Source: Diadema setosum (Eukaryota; Echinodermata; Echinoidea; Diadematoida; Diadematidae). From it: a DNA stretch of 64,000 bases. Location of the stretch: NCBI RefSeq assembly GCF_964275005.1, contig NW_027307649.1, positions 1,153,514 through 1,217,513 on the forward strand. The letters run 5' to 3'. The stretch's first letter is position 1, and each line of letters starts with the position of its first letter. Shown here piece by piece: positions 51,728 to 64,000 of this stretch. The translations under genes and the position numbers were made by a program. Under the pieces are notes generated by a model. It did no database searches. It was given only the letters and a program-made list of their open reading frames with translations, and had not been told where the DNA came from.

Positions 51728-52530
51728 AGTTTCAATATTGGCAATTATTATCATTACACTACATTCATTGTATTCACATTATAGCTGCCTAATAACGGAG
51801 ACGTATGATCTTAATGTTTCCCTTTTATATGGTGACGATGTATATCTACCAAAATCCAAAGCAGGGCGATATTTATTGACATGTGAATACGAGGGCAACA
51901 TGTACATGGCGGGCGCTCTTTCATTCAACAAAAAAGCCATTGACTCTGCTTGATTAATTTCTAGTATGGTAGGCCTACAGTACACTGTTTGTAAGAACGA
52001 CGATGAGGCGTCCTTTACGCCCAGTGTTTTGTCATTGCCTGAATTTAACTTTCCGATTGTGTAAACCACAGTGGAAATATCAATGGCTCTTTAAAATCTA
52101 GATGTCATTGAACAAATTCCAACAATTCTTCAGGGAAAATAACAAAGTTGTTCTGTGGGTAATGACTCATTAAGCCGATGCAATTCAATACCACGTTAAA
52201 GAAGAATGCTTGAATTAAAAGTACAATTGTCTTTGCCAACTTGTTATCCAAGCTGCTGTTACATTCCCAAGAAGTTAAGAGGATTGGGTGTTTTTTTCCA
52301 TTGTAACGGCACAGTACTGCGTTTTCGTGGTTTGAGTGTGGAGAGTTGAAAGAGAGCTTGTTTCTAACACGGAAATGATACTCACAAACGTTGCAATACA
52401 GGGGTATTTATAGTGCAGTGGAATATTATTGATAATGTAAGCTAGCTAAGTAACATAGCATAAAATATGTTAGACAGAGGCCAGTTAAGCATTGCATTTT
52501 ACAGTTCTATAGTAAGATAAGATAATAAAG
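51728..52530 (+). other. Probable actin 3' UTR
   Basis: AT-rich non-coding sequence after the actin stop. An ATTAAA-type signal lies near 52215 and an AATAAA near 52524. No other gene is recognised here, so these are candidate polyadenylation signals. The true end needs transcript data. Confidence 0.4.
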
Positions 52531-53104
52531 ACGAAAATGCAGACAGTTAGATCTACTGTAATTAAGTCAGTGCTAGTTGAACTATGACAATATACACACA
52601 AAATCAATCTAGTCTTAATACTTTTCTTCTTTCGTATAATCATCTTCTCGTATTGAAGAATACCAATCCATTTTCACAATCTAATAAAGTTGCCCGAACA
52701 CACAACTCTTCTACAACATCAAGTGTCTGCATTGATGTATACTCATCAATTATGAATTACTTAATCATGGTTTGCAGCATTGCAAATTATCATTCGGTTA
52801 GTTGTTCCTTCCTCCGTGAAAGAAAACTATTAAGCATTGGTTTCTTAAGTTTACAGCTGTTTCTGTCATTGTAGTTGTTCCTATTCACGTTTCCATTTCA
52901 GTTAACAATACGAAATGACATGAACTCAAAGGTCAGTAACAATAATACGTCTGGCGAAATTGGGCTAAACAATGACAAGATAGTGTGCTACCATATCTAT
53001 GTCTGCAACTCATCCACTGACCAGGAGCATGGCCTCTCGATAGCCGCTGAACAAGGAAAAATAATCCTTCCGGTCAAGAGACTAGCTGTAACATCGTAGA
53101 AAGA

Positions 53105-53179
53105 AAGATAGATAGATAGAGCGGCGGATTTATCAATTGTCCGATTGTTTGGTAGATAGATAGATAGATTGATTGATTA

Positions 53180-53217
<38 letters not shown>

Positions 53218-53492
53218 AAATCATTGATTAATTGATTGATTGGTTGTTTGATTGGAAGATAAATAAATAGACTGATAGATAGATTGATTGATTAACTAAC
53301 TGATTGATTGGTTGCTTGATATAAGATAGATAGATAGACAGATATTGATCGATTGATTAATTGATTTAATGATTGGCTGATTAATTGATTGATTAACTAA
53401 CTGATTGATTGGTTGCTTGATATAAGATAGATAGACAGATATTGATCGATTGATTAATTGATTTATTGATCGGCTGATTGATTGATTCATTA

Positions 53493-53557
<65 letters not shown>

Positions 53558-53560
53558 CCA
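53105..53560. repeat. (GATA)/(GATT)n compound array
   Basis: Mostly GATT with GATA, AGAC and a duplicated block (TTGCTTGATATAAGATAGAT recurs). About 450 bp. Confidence 0.95.
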
Positions 53561-56500
53561 GTGACTAATTGATTAGGTTTATCTAATTTTTTCTTCCCTG
53601 TTTCTTACATGGTGACACACCGTCATAAGAACAAATATATCAAAGAGGAAAACTGAAGGAATTGACAAATTTACACAATTTCTAGGAAAAAGAGAAGCTT
53701 AGAAAGTGGCAGAAGTGGTCATGCCTAGATAAGAAGATAAGAGACATAGTTTGTGTAGCACACGTTCTTGTTACGCAGGAATAGTGGCATTGCTATGACT
53801 TTCTCTTTTTGAGTGGATGAGTGGCAAAAATGAATTTTCCTTGATGTATTTGGACAAATTCGTGAGAAGAATTATAATTCTTGAGAAGTGCAGAATCATG
53901 AAATGTAAGCGCGGAAAAGTACAAAGGAGACATCAATATGTGACGTAATGGTGAAGCATGTCGTATTACTCAGTCGTCCAGTTAGTTTGTTTCCCTGCTT
54001 TCATTCGAGTTTAACATCGTGTCCATGTGGGGGCATAGAAATAATCTGGTTTACGCGAAAAGAAAAGAGTCCATGGCGTAACGATATTTTGCAATTAAAA
54101 CGTGCAATGAGCAATGTCACTTCTTTGCCCCAGGGACGATGGATGACACGGTAGAAGGCGAAACAGTAATGTTGTTTCCTTAGGTCGAGGTTTTCCTTCT
54201 TAAAGCTACTGTTCTCATCGTCATCCTATTTACATCCTTCTTCTTCTATTTCTTTCTCTTGTTTCCTCGTCCTCTCCTCTCCCTCTTCTTCCTCCTTCTC
54301 CTCATCCACCATCACGTTCTTCTTTTCTTATCCTCTTCCTCCTCTTATTTCACCATATTCTTCTTCATCCATACCTTCTTTCTTCTTTTCTTCTTCATCT
54401 TCTTGTCATTATTCTTTTTCCTCGTCTTCTTCTTCTTCTTCTTCTTCTTCTGCTTCCTTATCTTCTTCTCTCTTTCTTCTATTTTATCATTATCATCTTC
54501 ATCTTCTCCTGTTCTAATTTCTAGTTTTAGTATAGTAGACATTTTATGTTTAATGGAATATTCTATGATTTTGAGGAGCTTCTTGAGACTCGTGATTGCA
54601 TGTGAATGAATTGACTTTATTTGGAGACGATTCAAGAGTTGTATCTTATATTTCGCTTGTTTTTGTATTGTTTTGTAGCTTTTTTTTTTTGGGGGGGGGT
54701 ATTGTGGCGCAGAAAGTGATCAACCACCAACAGATTTGTGTGTTTGACGGACTTGAACAGCATTTCGCAGAGTAAAACTCTCTTTGCTTTCTAATATGCA
54801 CAAGTGATATAATGGCTGTGTGTAATTTGAATATCACACCAATAGCAGTATCTGTAAACATTTACATGTAACCCAGGGCCACTGACAGTTGGATTCCACT
54901 GCCTTTGTGATTAAAATGTTATTGTCATGTATAGTTGCACCTTACGTGTTATCTTACTTATTATGGATGATACTTTTCATGAAGATTTCTTCATCTTGAA
55001 CAACATGTTGTCATAATTTTTATACTTGAAGATGACATGGACTTGATATCATTTTCATGTTGAGGAATTACCCGTAGGAAAGATTCGGCCTCAGTTACAT
55101 CAATATGATATGATAAAACTACGAAACAGAACAGAATAGAGTAGGGCAATATCGCTGATCCAGGCAGGAAGTCGCAGTGAATGTATTACGTGATCAAATG
55201 ACGAGCACACTCGGCGGAAATTGCCGACGAAAGATTTTAATCTTGCGTGCGCTATACATTTCTGATATGAAATCCCCTGTTGTAGCAAATAACCCTGCGG
55301 GCGGTCCAGCAGTGCAATTGCATGCACGAATCATCCGATTGTTCTACTTTCCACCTGCTTAGTCTTTTAAATTAATAAGAGTATAACACAGCGGGGGAAA
55401 CGAGAGTGGTATATACATGAGAGATATATAGTGATAATACACAGGAGGCAAGGCAAGGAGACAAACAGACAGACAGAAATACAACTGTTGTAAGATATTC
55501 AAAAAGAAGGACAAATAATAAAGAACTGACACAGAGAAAAAATAAACATTGTACTACTGTATAGCTTGCAAAACGCGTGAGCGAATATGAGAGAGAGAGA
55601 AAGAAGATAGGGACAGAATGAGGGTGGAGAATGCATGTGTGTGTGTGTGTGTGTATGTGCGTGTGTGTGCGTCTGTGCCTGTCTGTGTGAAAAAGGGGTG
55701 AGAAAGTATACTGCTCTACTTCGGCAAAAGGAAGCAAGAGTGACATACCATCCGAATTTGAGTTACTGATGTTTTCATAATTCACATAATGAGCTCTTCT
55801 CCCAGGCCAAATTTACATGCAGAAACACTCATCCAACTATTCAAAGAGATATGTTAGATAAGACATCATGATAGTCCATTGACGTCAGTGTACATGACAG
55901 ACACATTTTGCTCTTTTACAAGAAATGTCACTTTTGTCACTTGCTCCCTTTTGCCAAAGTAGGGCAGTATAGTATATAGATGAAGATGAATAGCTAGATG
56001 AAAGAAAGATTTTCTAAGGTAGATAAGTTCGGTAGATGAATTGAGGTATACTCGAAATACTTAACGAATAAAAGAACACAATAGTATAACGTACACGTAT
56101 GCGCTCACATTGTGCATACACAAATATACGTACACAGTTATGTCAAGGAGTAGCTTCATGGTTATGTGTACTGATAAACGGTCGTACGCACCTACCAATA
56201 TACACCATCCAAACACAATGACAATACCTTCAAATGCTTTAAAGGAAAAAGAGGCTAAGCTGCCTATTTAGAAATTGGGAATAAAGGGAACAGACATCCC
56301 CCCCCCCAAAAAAAAAAAAGCGCGACATATCAGAAAGATGGAAATAATCTGTTATGTTTGGCTGTAATCCTATTATGGGATAAAATGTACTTTCTTTTAT
56401 TGTTGTTTTGTTTTTCCTTCTGGCAGGAGAAATACAATTTCTCGTAATGCCTTCGAAGAGTGTTAATCACGCGTATACATTATATTTCTCCTCATTTTGG

Positions 56501-57830
56501 GGACAACCATCCAAAGTAATTCAATAAATCTTCTTCCTCTAACTCTGTTTTTATGGCCCCTGCACAAAATCTAATGCCGGAATTGCACTAAGAAATAAGA
56601 ATCAAACATTTTCCTCACATTTATTTTATACCTAAAACTAAGAGCTGCAATGTTTCTGCTTATTCGGAGTGTAGAAGTATACTTGTAATATCTACTGAAC
56701 AATCAGACAGGGGTTTAGGAATAGAATGTATACTGTATCGTTTTCCCTTAATTATTTGCTAGTCTGTAGGCTTCTTATTTCCTTTGTATCATGAATTGTT
56801 AATTGGGTAAGCTAGTTTGTTATCACGAACGGGGAAAAATGTAATACCCACACATTCGCGGATACAGTCATTATCTCGTTATACGATATATTGTTAGTCC
56901 ATTTTATCTAAATGGAAATCATACGTACATGTACATGGGGGGGGGGGATAACATTTTGCTCATGGATTTCAATGTATTCTCATATTTCGTCAAGCTACTA
57001 AGTTATAAAGCTTTAACTCATGTGACTTCACCAAATGTTCAGATGTCAAGAGAAATTAAAATACAAAGGGTGTCATTATGTGGACAAATTTGATCCAAAA
57101 ACAAAACAAAAATAAAATAAAAAATGACTACGCTTCCTTGAAATAACTTCGCCGTCCTGCGACGCACCGCGAATATTTCTGTTAAACGAGGTCTCAAAAA
57201 GGGCCAATACTATGAATACCACGCAGAATATTTGATATTTGATATAGTTCCATCATGCAAACCTTCAGAAATAATCTACATAGTCTGTATATTTATTTAT
57301 GTTATGAAGTTCGAATTTACGTCTAACAATCAAACTATGTGAAAATAGGCATGGATGTGTACAGTGTGAGGAGTGAAATAACATCCAGGCGTAGAACGAA
57401 CGCAAACAATATTCACCCACCTGTCTACTCCTGCTCCACGCCGTTGTTCACCGATGCGGAGCGTTCTACAGACGCAATAAACGAGTGCAAAATGCTAACA
57501 AATTCACGCCGGGGGTACCTCATCTGTACATGTTGTATTCATCTATTGTAAAATCAAGAAGATGTCTTCAAATGAACTGTCTAAGTAGAAAAAAAAATCT
57601 ATTGGAGCGATTCGCTGTTTGCGATGAAACGAGGAATAATTCTCACTTTGCTTCGAGGCAGTTTTTTTAGACTTCGTTGAGGAGCGGAGTATACAGAATG
57701 AATGTAAACTACCCAATAGAAATCGTTGTGGACTAACTCTATTTGGTCTACTAGACTTACATCCCTCTGGGTTCAGAAACAATTACTTGGGATCTCTCCC
57801 CTTCTCTCTGTCCCATTATTCATTTATCTA
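53560..57830. other. Gene-poor spacer with a pyrimidine tract
   Basis: A (TTC)/(TCC)n tract lies at 54240-54520 and short (GT)n near 55636-55672. No exon with splice sites and recognisable similarity was found. Confidence 0.5.
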
Positions 57831-57839
57831 TGTGTTTAT

Positions 57840-57844
57840 CTTTA

Positions 57845-57879
<35 letters not shown>

Positions 57880-58100
57880 TTATCTATGTATTTAACTATC
57901 TATCTATCTATCCATCTATTTAACTATCTATCTATCTATCCATCTATTTAACTATCTATCTATCTATCTATCCATCTATTTAACTATCTATCTATCTATC
58001 CATCTATTTAACTATCTATCTATCTATCTATCCATCTATTTAACTATCTATCTATCTATCCATCTATTTAACTATCTATCTATCTATTTATTTTTCTGTC
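57840..58100. repeat. (TATC)n array with 36-44 bp higher-order units
   Basis: The word CCATCTATTTAACTATCTAT recurs six times at regular intervals inside a plain TATC array. Confidence 0.9.
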
Positions 58101-58311
58101 TATCCGTCTGTTTGTCAGTCTGTTTGTTTATCATTTTTTTTTTTTAATTTCACTCTTTCATTCTGTGCCTGTCTTTATTAGGCTGTGGTATTACCGGAGA
58201 AGTCTTAAGATTACATAATTGAGATAAGATAAGAATTTACCTGTTTTTGCATATTACAATCCTAGTCATTTGTTGATAGTGTATCCGAGCGAATTTGTGA
58301 TTTTTAAATAC

Positions 58312-58490
58312 AATTTGAATTGAATTGAATTGCATGGATTGCATTGCATTAAAATGAATTGAATTGAATTGAATTAAATTGAATTGAATTGAATTGAATT
58401 GAATTGAATTGAATTGAATTGAATTGAATTGAATTGAATTGAATTGAATTGAATTGAATTGAATTGAACTAAATTGAACTGAAATGAAAA
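58312..58490. repeat. (GAATT)n pentanucleotide array
   Basis: More than twenty nearly perfect tandem GAATT units, degenerate at both edges. Confidence 0.95.
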
Positions 58491-58499
58491 CAAAACAAA

Positions 58500-61400
58500 A
58501 ATATGATTTGCTTATTTGTAACAATTTTGGCTGAGTGATGTGGCCAGACATAACGTACTTGTTGCACGCAACTAAAGTGGGTTATCAGTCAGTACACTTC
58601 AGCTATGGACTTGAGAGACAATGCAATGTAATTTCTGCAATGCCCTGCAGTCCATCAGAAAAGTTGACATGGGCTTGCTAAGGAATTCGAGCTTGAATTA
58701 GATTTTATTGATCCTCTTATTACATCGATTCCTATGTATCATCCTCTGTCCCACTCTCTCTCTCTCTCTCCCGCTTTCCCTCTCTCTCTTTCTTTCTCTC
58801 TCTATCTTTCTTTTACTCCCTGGGTTTATTAACCAACTGTCATCTGTAGCATCTCAGGCATCGACACCAAGAGAATCTTGGCTCTTTCTTTGTATTTGAC
58901 TCTCTTATCCGATTTTACTTGCTATCCTATCGATCCTCTTATCGATACTGACTCTATTCCCACAGTATCATATTATAGGATCCAATATTTCGTGGATTCT
59001 TTTATTCTTTTACCTCATTGCCCTTCCCTCAAGTCGCCCTACATTCTTGACTTTGAAATTCATTTTTTTTTTCATTTATGTATTAGATTCACTCTCTTCT
59101 TCAACAGAACATAATAGAAAAAATTGCAAATGGTCATACATGAGTACCTACGGGTTGTCTGTACCATGAAAATTAGAGATATTTATGAATTAAAGGCATA
59201 TTATGTATAATTACAAATCAACCTTGTTACATATTAGCCTATAATAATTTTTATTCATGCTCTGAGGAAAGAAAAGTGTAATAAAATGTCCACTAAAAAG
59301 CATTGCCTGAACATTGTCGACAACTCATACAATGGAAAAAAAGAAAACGCAACTCAAAAAGTTCTAACAGAAAAAAAGATGAAGTCATTCTTCTGAAAAA
59401 GACATAAATATAATAGGAGAGAAAGGATTTTCTACAGGTAGGCTCTGTATGAGATCACGGCCCGACCTTCCGCTCGATGTGTCCTAATATGGTAATTGCT
59501 GCTTACCTCAATGCTATGGAGGGTTATTTCTGCTGTATCTATTCATTCTTTTTTTTTATGTATTCACATTCCTCATTTACATACAACAGGAATGGTGAAC
59601 GCAAATTTCCGTTTTAGGTAGCACATACTGTTTATGAACAAAACAAGACTTGTGCGATATAAAGATGCGCAATGATCTACAATCATGTGATTCACATACA
59701 GGAAATAAGTGAACAACTTTCATGTTTCCGCGTGGTGAATGACAGGAAACCACGTGACCACAAGTGTCCAAAATTAACAGCGCCCCCATCCCCCCAACAC
59801 ACACTTTCTTCTTCTTCTTTTTTTGATAGGAAGCAGGATATCTATTTTTGTCTTCCGTATAATGGCATCAACTCGGTGAAAGGTAAAGAAAACAGATAGA
59901 AGAAAGGACAAGGTACATTGTAACAATTGTGAAAGGGCAAAAAGCCAGAGGCACTGATGTTAAGTAAAATTGCAAACGATGAATGTGTTTTGAGTACACG
60001 GATAAGGAGAATGGGGGAGGGGCTGGAGGGGGTCCATTTCTTTTTCACCCCGAGCATATTTACCTGACATTTAAAACCTCTGACATTTTTCCTCTGATTT
60101 AGAACTTTGGTTTCTTTTTTCCTGACACTTAACACTGAACCAACATGTGATGAGATTGAGTTCTTTAGTTCAGGAAATACTCCTTGTCATTCATATCATA
60201 TATCTTTTTTCGACAGAACCTACAAATAAACAAACAAACAGACAGAAATCAGGTTTACACAATAATTTAAAGTGAAGTTTAAAACATATAACTTCTAAAG
60301 AAAGCTCTGCATGAATTCGAATGTCAAGAGTGTATACTTGAAATTAATTCAACATATGATTATCGATCAGTGCTTCGCCCACATTCGCATTTTTTTTTCA
60401 TTGTTGGAGATAGCTGCCCACCCAATAAAGTGCAGCATTTTTTTTTTTCTAAAAACGAGTTGCTTGGTCAGAATATCCCACATCTCTTTGAGATTTATTG
60501 GATGGAAATTTACCCTAAAATGTCAGGTAAATTAGATCCGTTCGGATGAAGACACAAGCCGTAGATAACTAGTTCTGCCATGAACGGACAGCGTACTTCA
60601 AGCAATTTAAAGTCTACTGACGATTTAGAAAACATCTCATAGGAAATATGAATGAGTCAATTAGCCCTGTATTACTGAAGGATTTCAGGCATTTTAAAAC
60701 CCCGCATGTATTTGATAAAAACAACCACCACATATATTACATAGGTAAACTATGGATATATTCAGATAGAGAAAAGGGAGCAATTTAATTGAGCATATAG
60801 AAGTGATCCCCCTCCCCCTCAAGAACTTTAGAAAGAGGAACACAAACTAAAAAGAATGAAATACTAGAAGGTTGGTAATTATCTCCGAAGATAGGTATAT
60901 AAACATACAGATAAGCAGATATATGCCATGTAGATAGATAGATAGACAGAAGGATAGATATATAGACAGACATTGTAGCTGGATAAACAATTTTATCTAT
61001 GAATGGCTCTATGGGCATTATGCAGATAGATGAATGGAGATATCCTTACGGAGACAAATAAAAGGAAGAATGTCTTAGTACGAATGATGAAAATAATGAG
61101 GAATCGTTCCAAGCGAAATGCCGCCTGAAACTTTCAATTCAATTCAATTCAATATTTTATTTATTTCCATCATCAAAAAGAAAAAACAAAAGGGAAAAAG
61201 TTGACATGATCCAAAGTGATACATTTTTTTTTTCATTTAAAGAACTTTTTCACTTAAAGAACTTTGCAGTAGCTGTGATGTGCTGTCTATTCTCGATGGT
61301 GTAAACGCAAGGATTTGTGTGTTTTTTCTAATGTATGAATATATATTTGATTTGATTTGATTTGATTTATTGGTTTCTGTATCATCATTGTACATACACA

Positions 61401-61500
61401 CATTCATGTACAAACATAAATATGATAATATATATATAAGTATTTTCTTGTTCATTGCCTGTGTACAATGTACATCAAAAGTACAACAAAACATACAACA
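58500..61500. other. Spacer, no gene recognised
   Basis: Holds short CT, GATA and TTGAT microsatellites. No supported coding region or larger repeat. Confidence 0.5.
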
Positions 61501-61526
61501 ATGAATAATACAGAGGGGCTACAGCA

Positions 61527-62513
61527 TAGGCCGTGTCACACCTTTCCGGGCAAGCCTTGCGTGCGACTTGCAAAGAACAATTTTTACTACCCGGAGGTCC
61601 CCGGAATGAGCCGTACCTGACAGCACCTAGCACGTATCTCACCCGTAGTCACCTGGAAGTGTGCACGCAAATCTTTTTACCCGCAACCATGTTTAGGCCC
61701 TGTCACACCTTTCCGGGCAAGCTATGCATTCTGTTGCGTGTAGGGATTTTCCAGCATACCGGGAATTTTTGAGGGCGAACAAGGATTTGGGCGAGTCAGT
61801 GCATGTGTCTTACTTGCTGGACGCGTTCTACTTAAATTCTGCTTGCGGGTATACGGTGTGACCTTTGTACAAGTCACGTGGGGGCTGACAACTCAGTGAA
61901 GGAATTCCTCTGAAGGAATGACTGAAGTCCCGCGGAATGTCATTATCTTGGCTGCATACGGGGACTGCGAAGTACTTGCGTGGGAGTTGCCTGCGAAGTG
62001 CTGCCGCTAAGGGCCTCCTACTGGCGTTCTGCGTGGACCTCTCCGGGCATCCCCGCGACTCACTCGGAAAAAGTTTTGGTCATGCTCAAAACTTGGCTGC
62101 GGTTAAATCGGACTTGCGTGAGCACCTCCGGGCAAGTACAGATACGCGCTAGGTACTGTCAGGTGCTGACCAACTGCGGAGAGCTCCAGGGAGCAAATTT
62201 GTTTCCCCGCAAGTCAAGCCGCAAAACTTCCCCAGATACGGTATAACAAGGCCTTGAGCATGCTCAAAACTTGTTCCGAGTGAGTCGTGGGGTTCGCTCG
62301 CAGAGGTACACGCAGAACACCAGTAGGAGACTCTTACCGGCAGCACCTCGCAGGAGTTGGCTCTCACGCAGGTCGCACGCGCCTAGTAGGTAAGAAACAA
62401 ATGCGAAAATTGCACACATTCTTGTTCGCCCGCGAAAAATCTGCTACGTGCTGGAAACTACCTCCTCGCCACAAGCCCGCGTAGCTTGCCCGGAAAGGTG
62501 TGACACGGCCTAG
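61527..62513. mobile_element. About 985 bp inverted-end element with a second internal copy of its left end
   Basis: GGCCGTGTCACACCTTTCCG at the left is matched exactly by the complement at 62484-62512, and again in direct orientation (GGCCCTGTCACACC...) at about 61694-61722. The GC-rich interior has further paired segments and no transposase. Confidence 0.8.
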
Positions 62514-62667
62514 CGTAGCTTGATTTGCGTGCAGCCCCCGTAGCATAACATGATATCATAATATACATCGGAAGGAGAATAGGAGGGAGGGATGACTTGC
62601 ATAGAGATAGGATAGTTGAAAGGAGAAAGGGAAAGGAGAGGTTTGTCTGCTTTCACTAAAGGTTTAT

Positions 62668-63915
62668 CAGTGGCGTATCTAGGGGGGGGGGGGGCAAGGG
62701 GGGCACGTGCCCCGATACAAAATTTTTCTGCTCGCTCGCTGCGCTCGCTCGCCAAAATTTATATAAAAAAGAAGGTAAGAACAAAACGTGATGATGACAA
62801 AATGACAGTGTTTATTGTGTTCACACATGTCATTTCATATTTAGCAGGCAAAATGTTTCACGGAGCAGCGGCTGCAATTTCTTTCGTTCTAATGCGATCG
62901 CCAATTGGATCAAAAGAAGGCGCCAACGGGTTCGAACATACGGGGGGGGGGGTGCGCGCAAAAAATCCGAATCAAACAAGATAATAACAACACGTAATGA
63001 TGACGCGGAAATATACAAATTTCGGCTCACTCGCTCGTACTAATTCAGAGTCCTCAGTTTGTTGGTATAAATCGTTATCTATAAGGCCGTCACTATACCT
63101 TGATTAGAATTGTAAGATTTAATAAGCAAAAAATAACAAGAGTTTCATGATTTGTAAGCTGAAATACAAAAATTTTCGGCTCGCTCGCTGCGCTCGCTCG
63201 CCAAAATTTGTATAAAAAAAGAGAAGAAGATAAGAACAAAACGTGACGATGACGCGGACAAAATGAAAATGTCTATTGTGTTCACTCATGTCATAGCAGG
63301 AAAAATGTTACACGGAGCAGCGACTGCAATTTCATTCGTTCTGAAGCGATCGCCGATTGGGTCAAAAGAGGACGCCAACGGTTTCGAACATGGGAGGGGG
63401 GGCGCAATAAAAAAAAAGCAAAAAAGATAAGAAAAAAGCGTAATGATGACGCAGAAACATACACATTTCGGCTCACTCGCTCGTACTAATTTAGAGTATT
63501 TTTTCAAGTCCTCAGTTTGTTGGTATAAATCGTTATCTATAAGGTCGTCACTATAATTGTGAGATTTAATAAGCAAAAAATGACAAGAATTCCATGTTTT
63601 GTAAGCTGAAATACAAAAATTTTCGGCTCGCTCGCTGCGCTCGCTCGCCAAAATTTATATAAAAAAGATAAGAAAAATACGTGATGATGACAAGGACATA
63701 TACAAATTTCAGCTCACTCGCGCGCACTAATTTAGAGTATGTTTTAAGTCCTCAGTTTTTTGGTATAAATCGTTATCTATAAGGCCGTCATTATATATCT
63801 TGATTAGAATTGTAAGATTTGGTAAGCAAAAAAATGACAAGAATTCCATGTTTTGTAAGCTGAAATACAAAAATTTTCGGCTCGCTCGCTGCGCTCGCTC
63901 GCCAAAATCTATCAA
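62668..63915. repeat. Tandem array of a dispersed repeat with a GCTCGCTCGCTGCG core
   Basis: Starts CAGTGGCGTATCTAGGGGGG. The core recurs at 62730, 63178, 63625 and 63879; the first two intervals are about 447 bp and the last 254 bp. Each core lies in AAAATTTT...AAAATTT flanks. Companion blocks CGGCTCACTCGCTCGTACTA (63023, 63470) and a diverged third (63710) alternate with the cores. Confidence 0.8.
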
Positions 63916-64000
63916 AATTCATTACATTTAAATCACCCTCAAAAGATCCCTAAAAGTGCTTGAAAAAGCATCATGTGGACTTTGTTTAAAGTCCCTACCG

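Noticed and set aside
52875..53099. Possible exon after a TTTCAG, ending ILPVKRLAVTS
   Set aside because: Resembles no family I recognise and has no partner exon; abuts a GATA array.
57339..57670. Open reading frames near 57.4 kb
   Set aside because: Ordinary composition but no recognised similarity or splice partners.
62510..63915. Frames containing SERSERAEKF-like peptides
   Set aside because: They arise from the GCTCGCTCGCTGCG repeat core; such peptides are repeat translations, not proteins.

Overview
The window is intron-rich, AT-rich animal nuclear DNA packed with microsatellites and short inverted-repeat transposons. GT-AG introns, the actin intron pattern (codons 41, 121 and 204) and the style of the repeats suggest a marine invertebrate deuterostome, most probably an echinoderm. 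That assignment is inference, and a hemichordate or cephalochordate is not excluded. Three protein genes are supported. Most other open reading frames are low-complexity or repeat-derived.

Layout. (1) About 1-15,454, minus strand: the first 13 coding exons (320 residues, reading frame continuous through all 12 introns) of VPS50/syndetin, a subunit of the EARP endosome-recycling tethering complex. Its 3' part lies beyond the left edge. Its introns hold two copies of a TA-flanked transposon full of TGACCTTTGACC repeats, a non-LTR retrotransposon tail, and several strong hairpins. (2) About 15,500-28,000: a 12.7 kb spacer between divergently transcribed genes. It holds small DNA transposons, a pair of ~620 bp inverted repeats 5 kb apart, a second non-LTR fragment and further hairpins. 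(3) 28,113-37,354, plus strand: a complete five-exon SEC22A/C-type longin membrane protein of 336 residues. Intron 4 contains three miniature transposons nested inside one another. (4) About 37,400-44,600: spacer with back-to-back MITEs and microsatellites. (5) 45,836-51,727, plus strand: a complete four-exon divergent actin of 376 residues, with a TATA box about 1.2 kb upstream and a probable non-coding first exon. A tRNA-Thr-like sequence lies in its last intron. (6) 51,728-64,000: probable actin 3' UTR, then about 11 kb with no recognisable gene. This part holds tetra- and pentanucleotide arrays, a ~985 bp inverted-repeat element with a duplicated end, and a tandem array of a CG-rich dispersed repeat at the right edge.

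The genes do not form an operon or pathway unit. VPS50 (endosome) and the SEC22-like protein (ER/early secretory) both act in membrane traffic, but their adjacency with actin is most simply ordinary synteny. No new enzymatic or defence system was found. The unusual content is structural: nested MITEs, hairpin clusters, and a transposon that carries nuclear-receptor DR1 sites.
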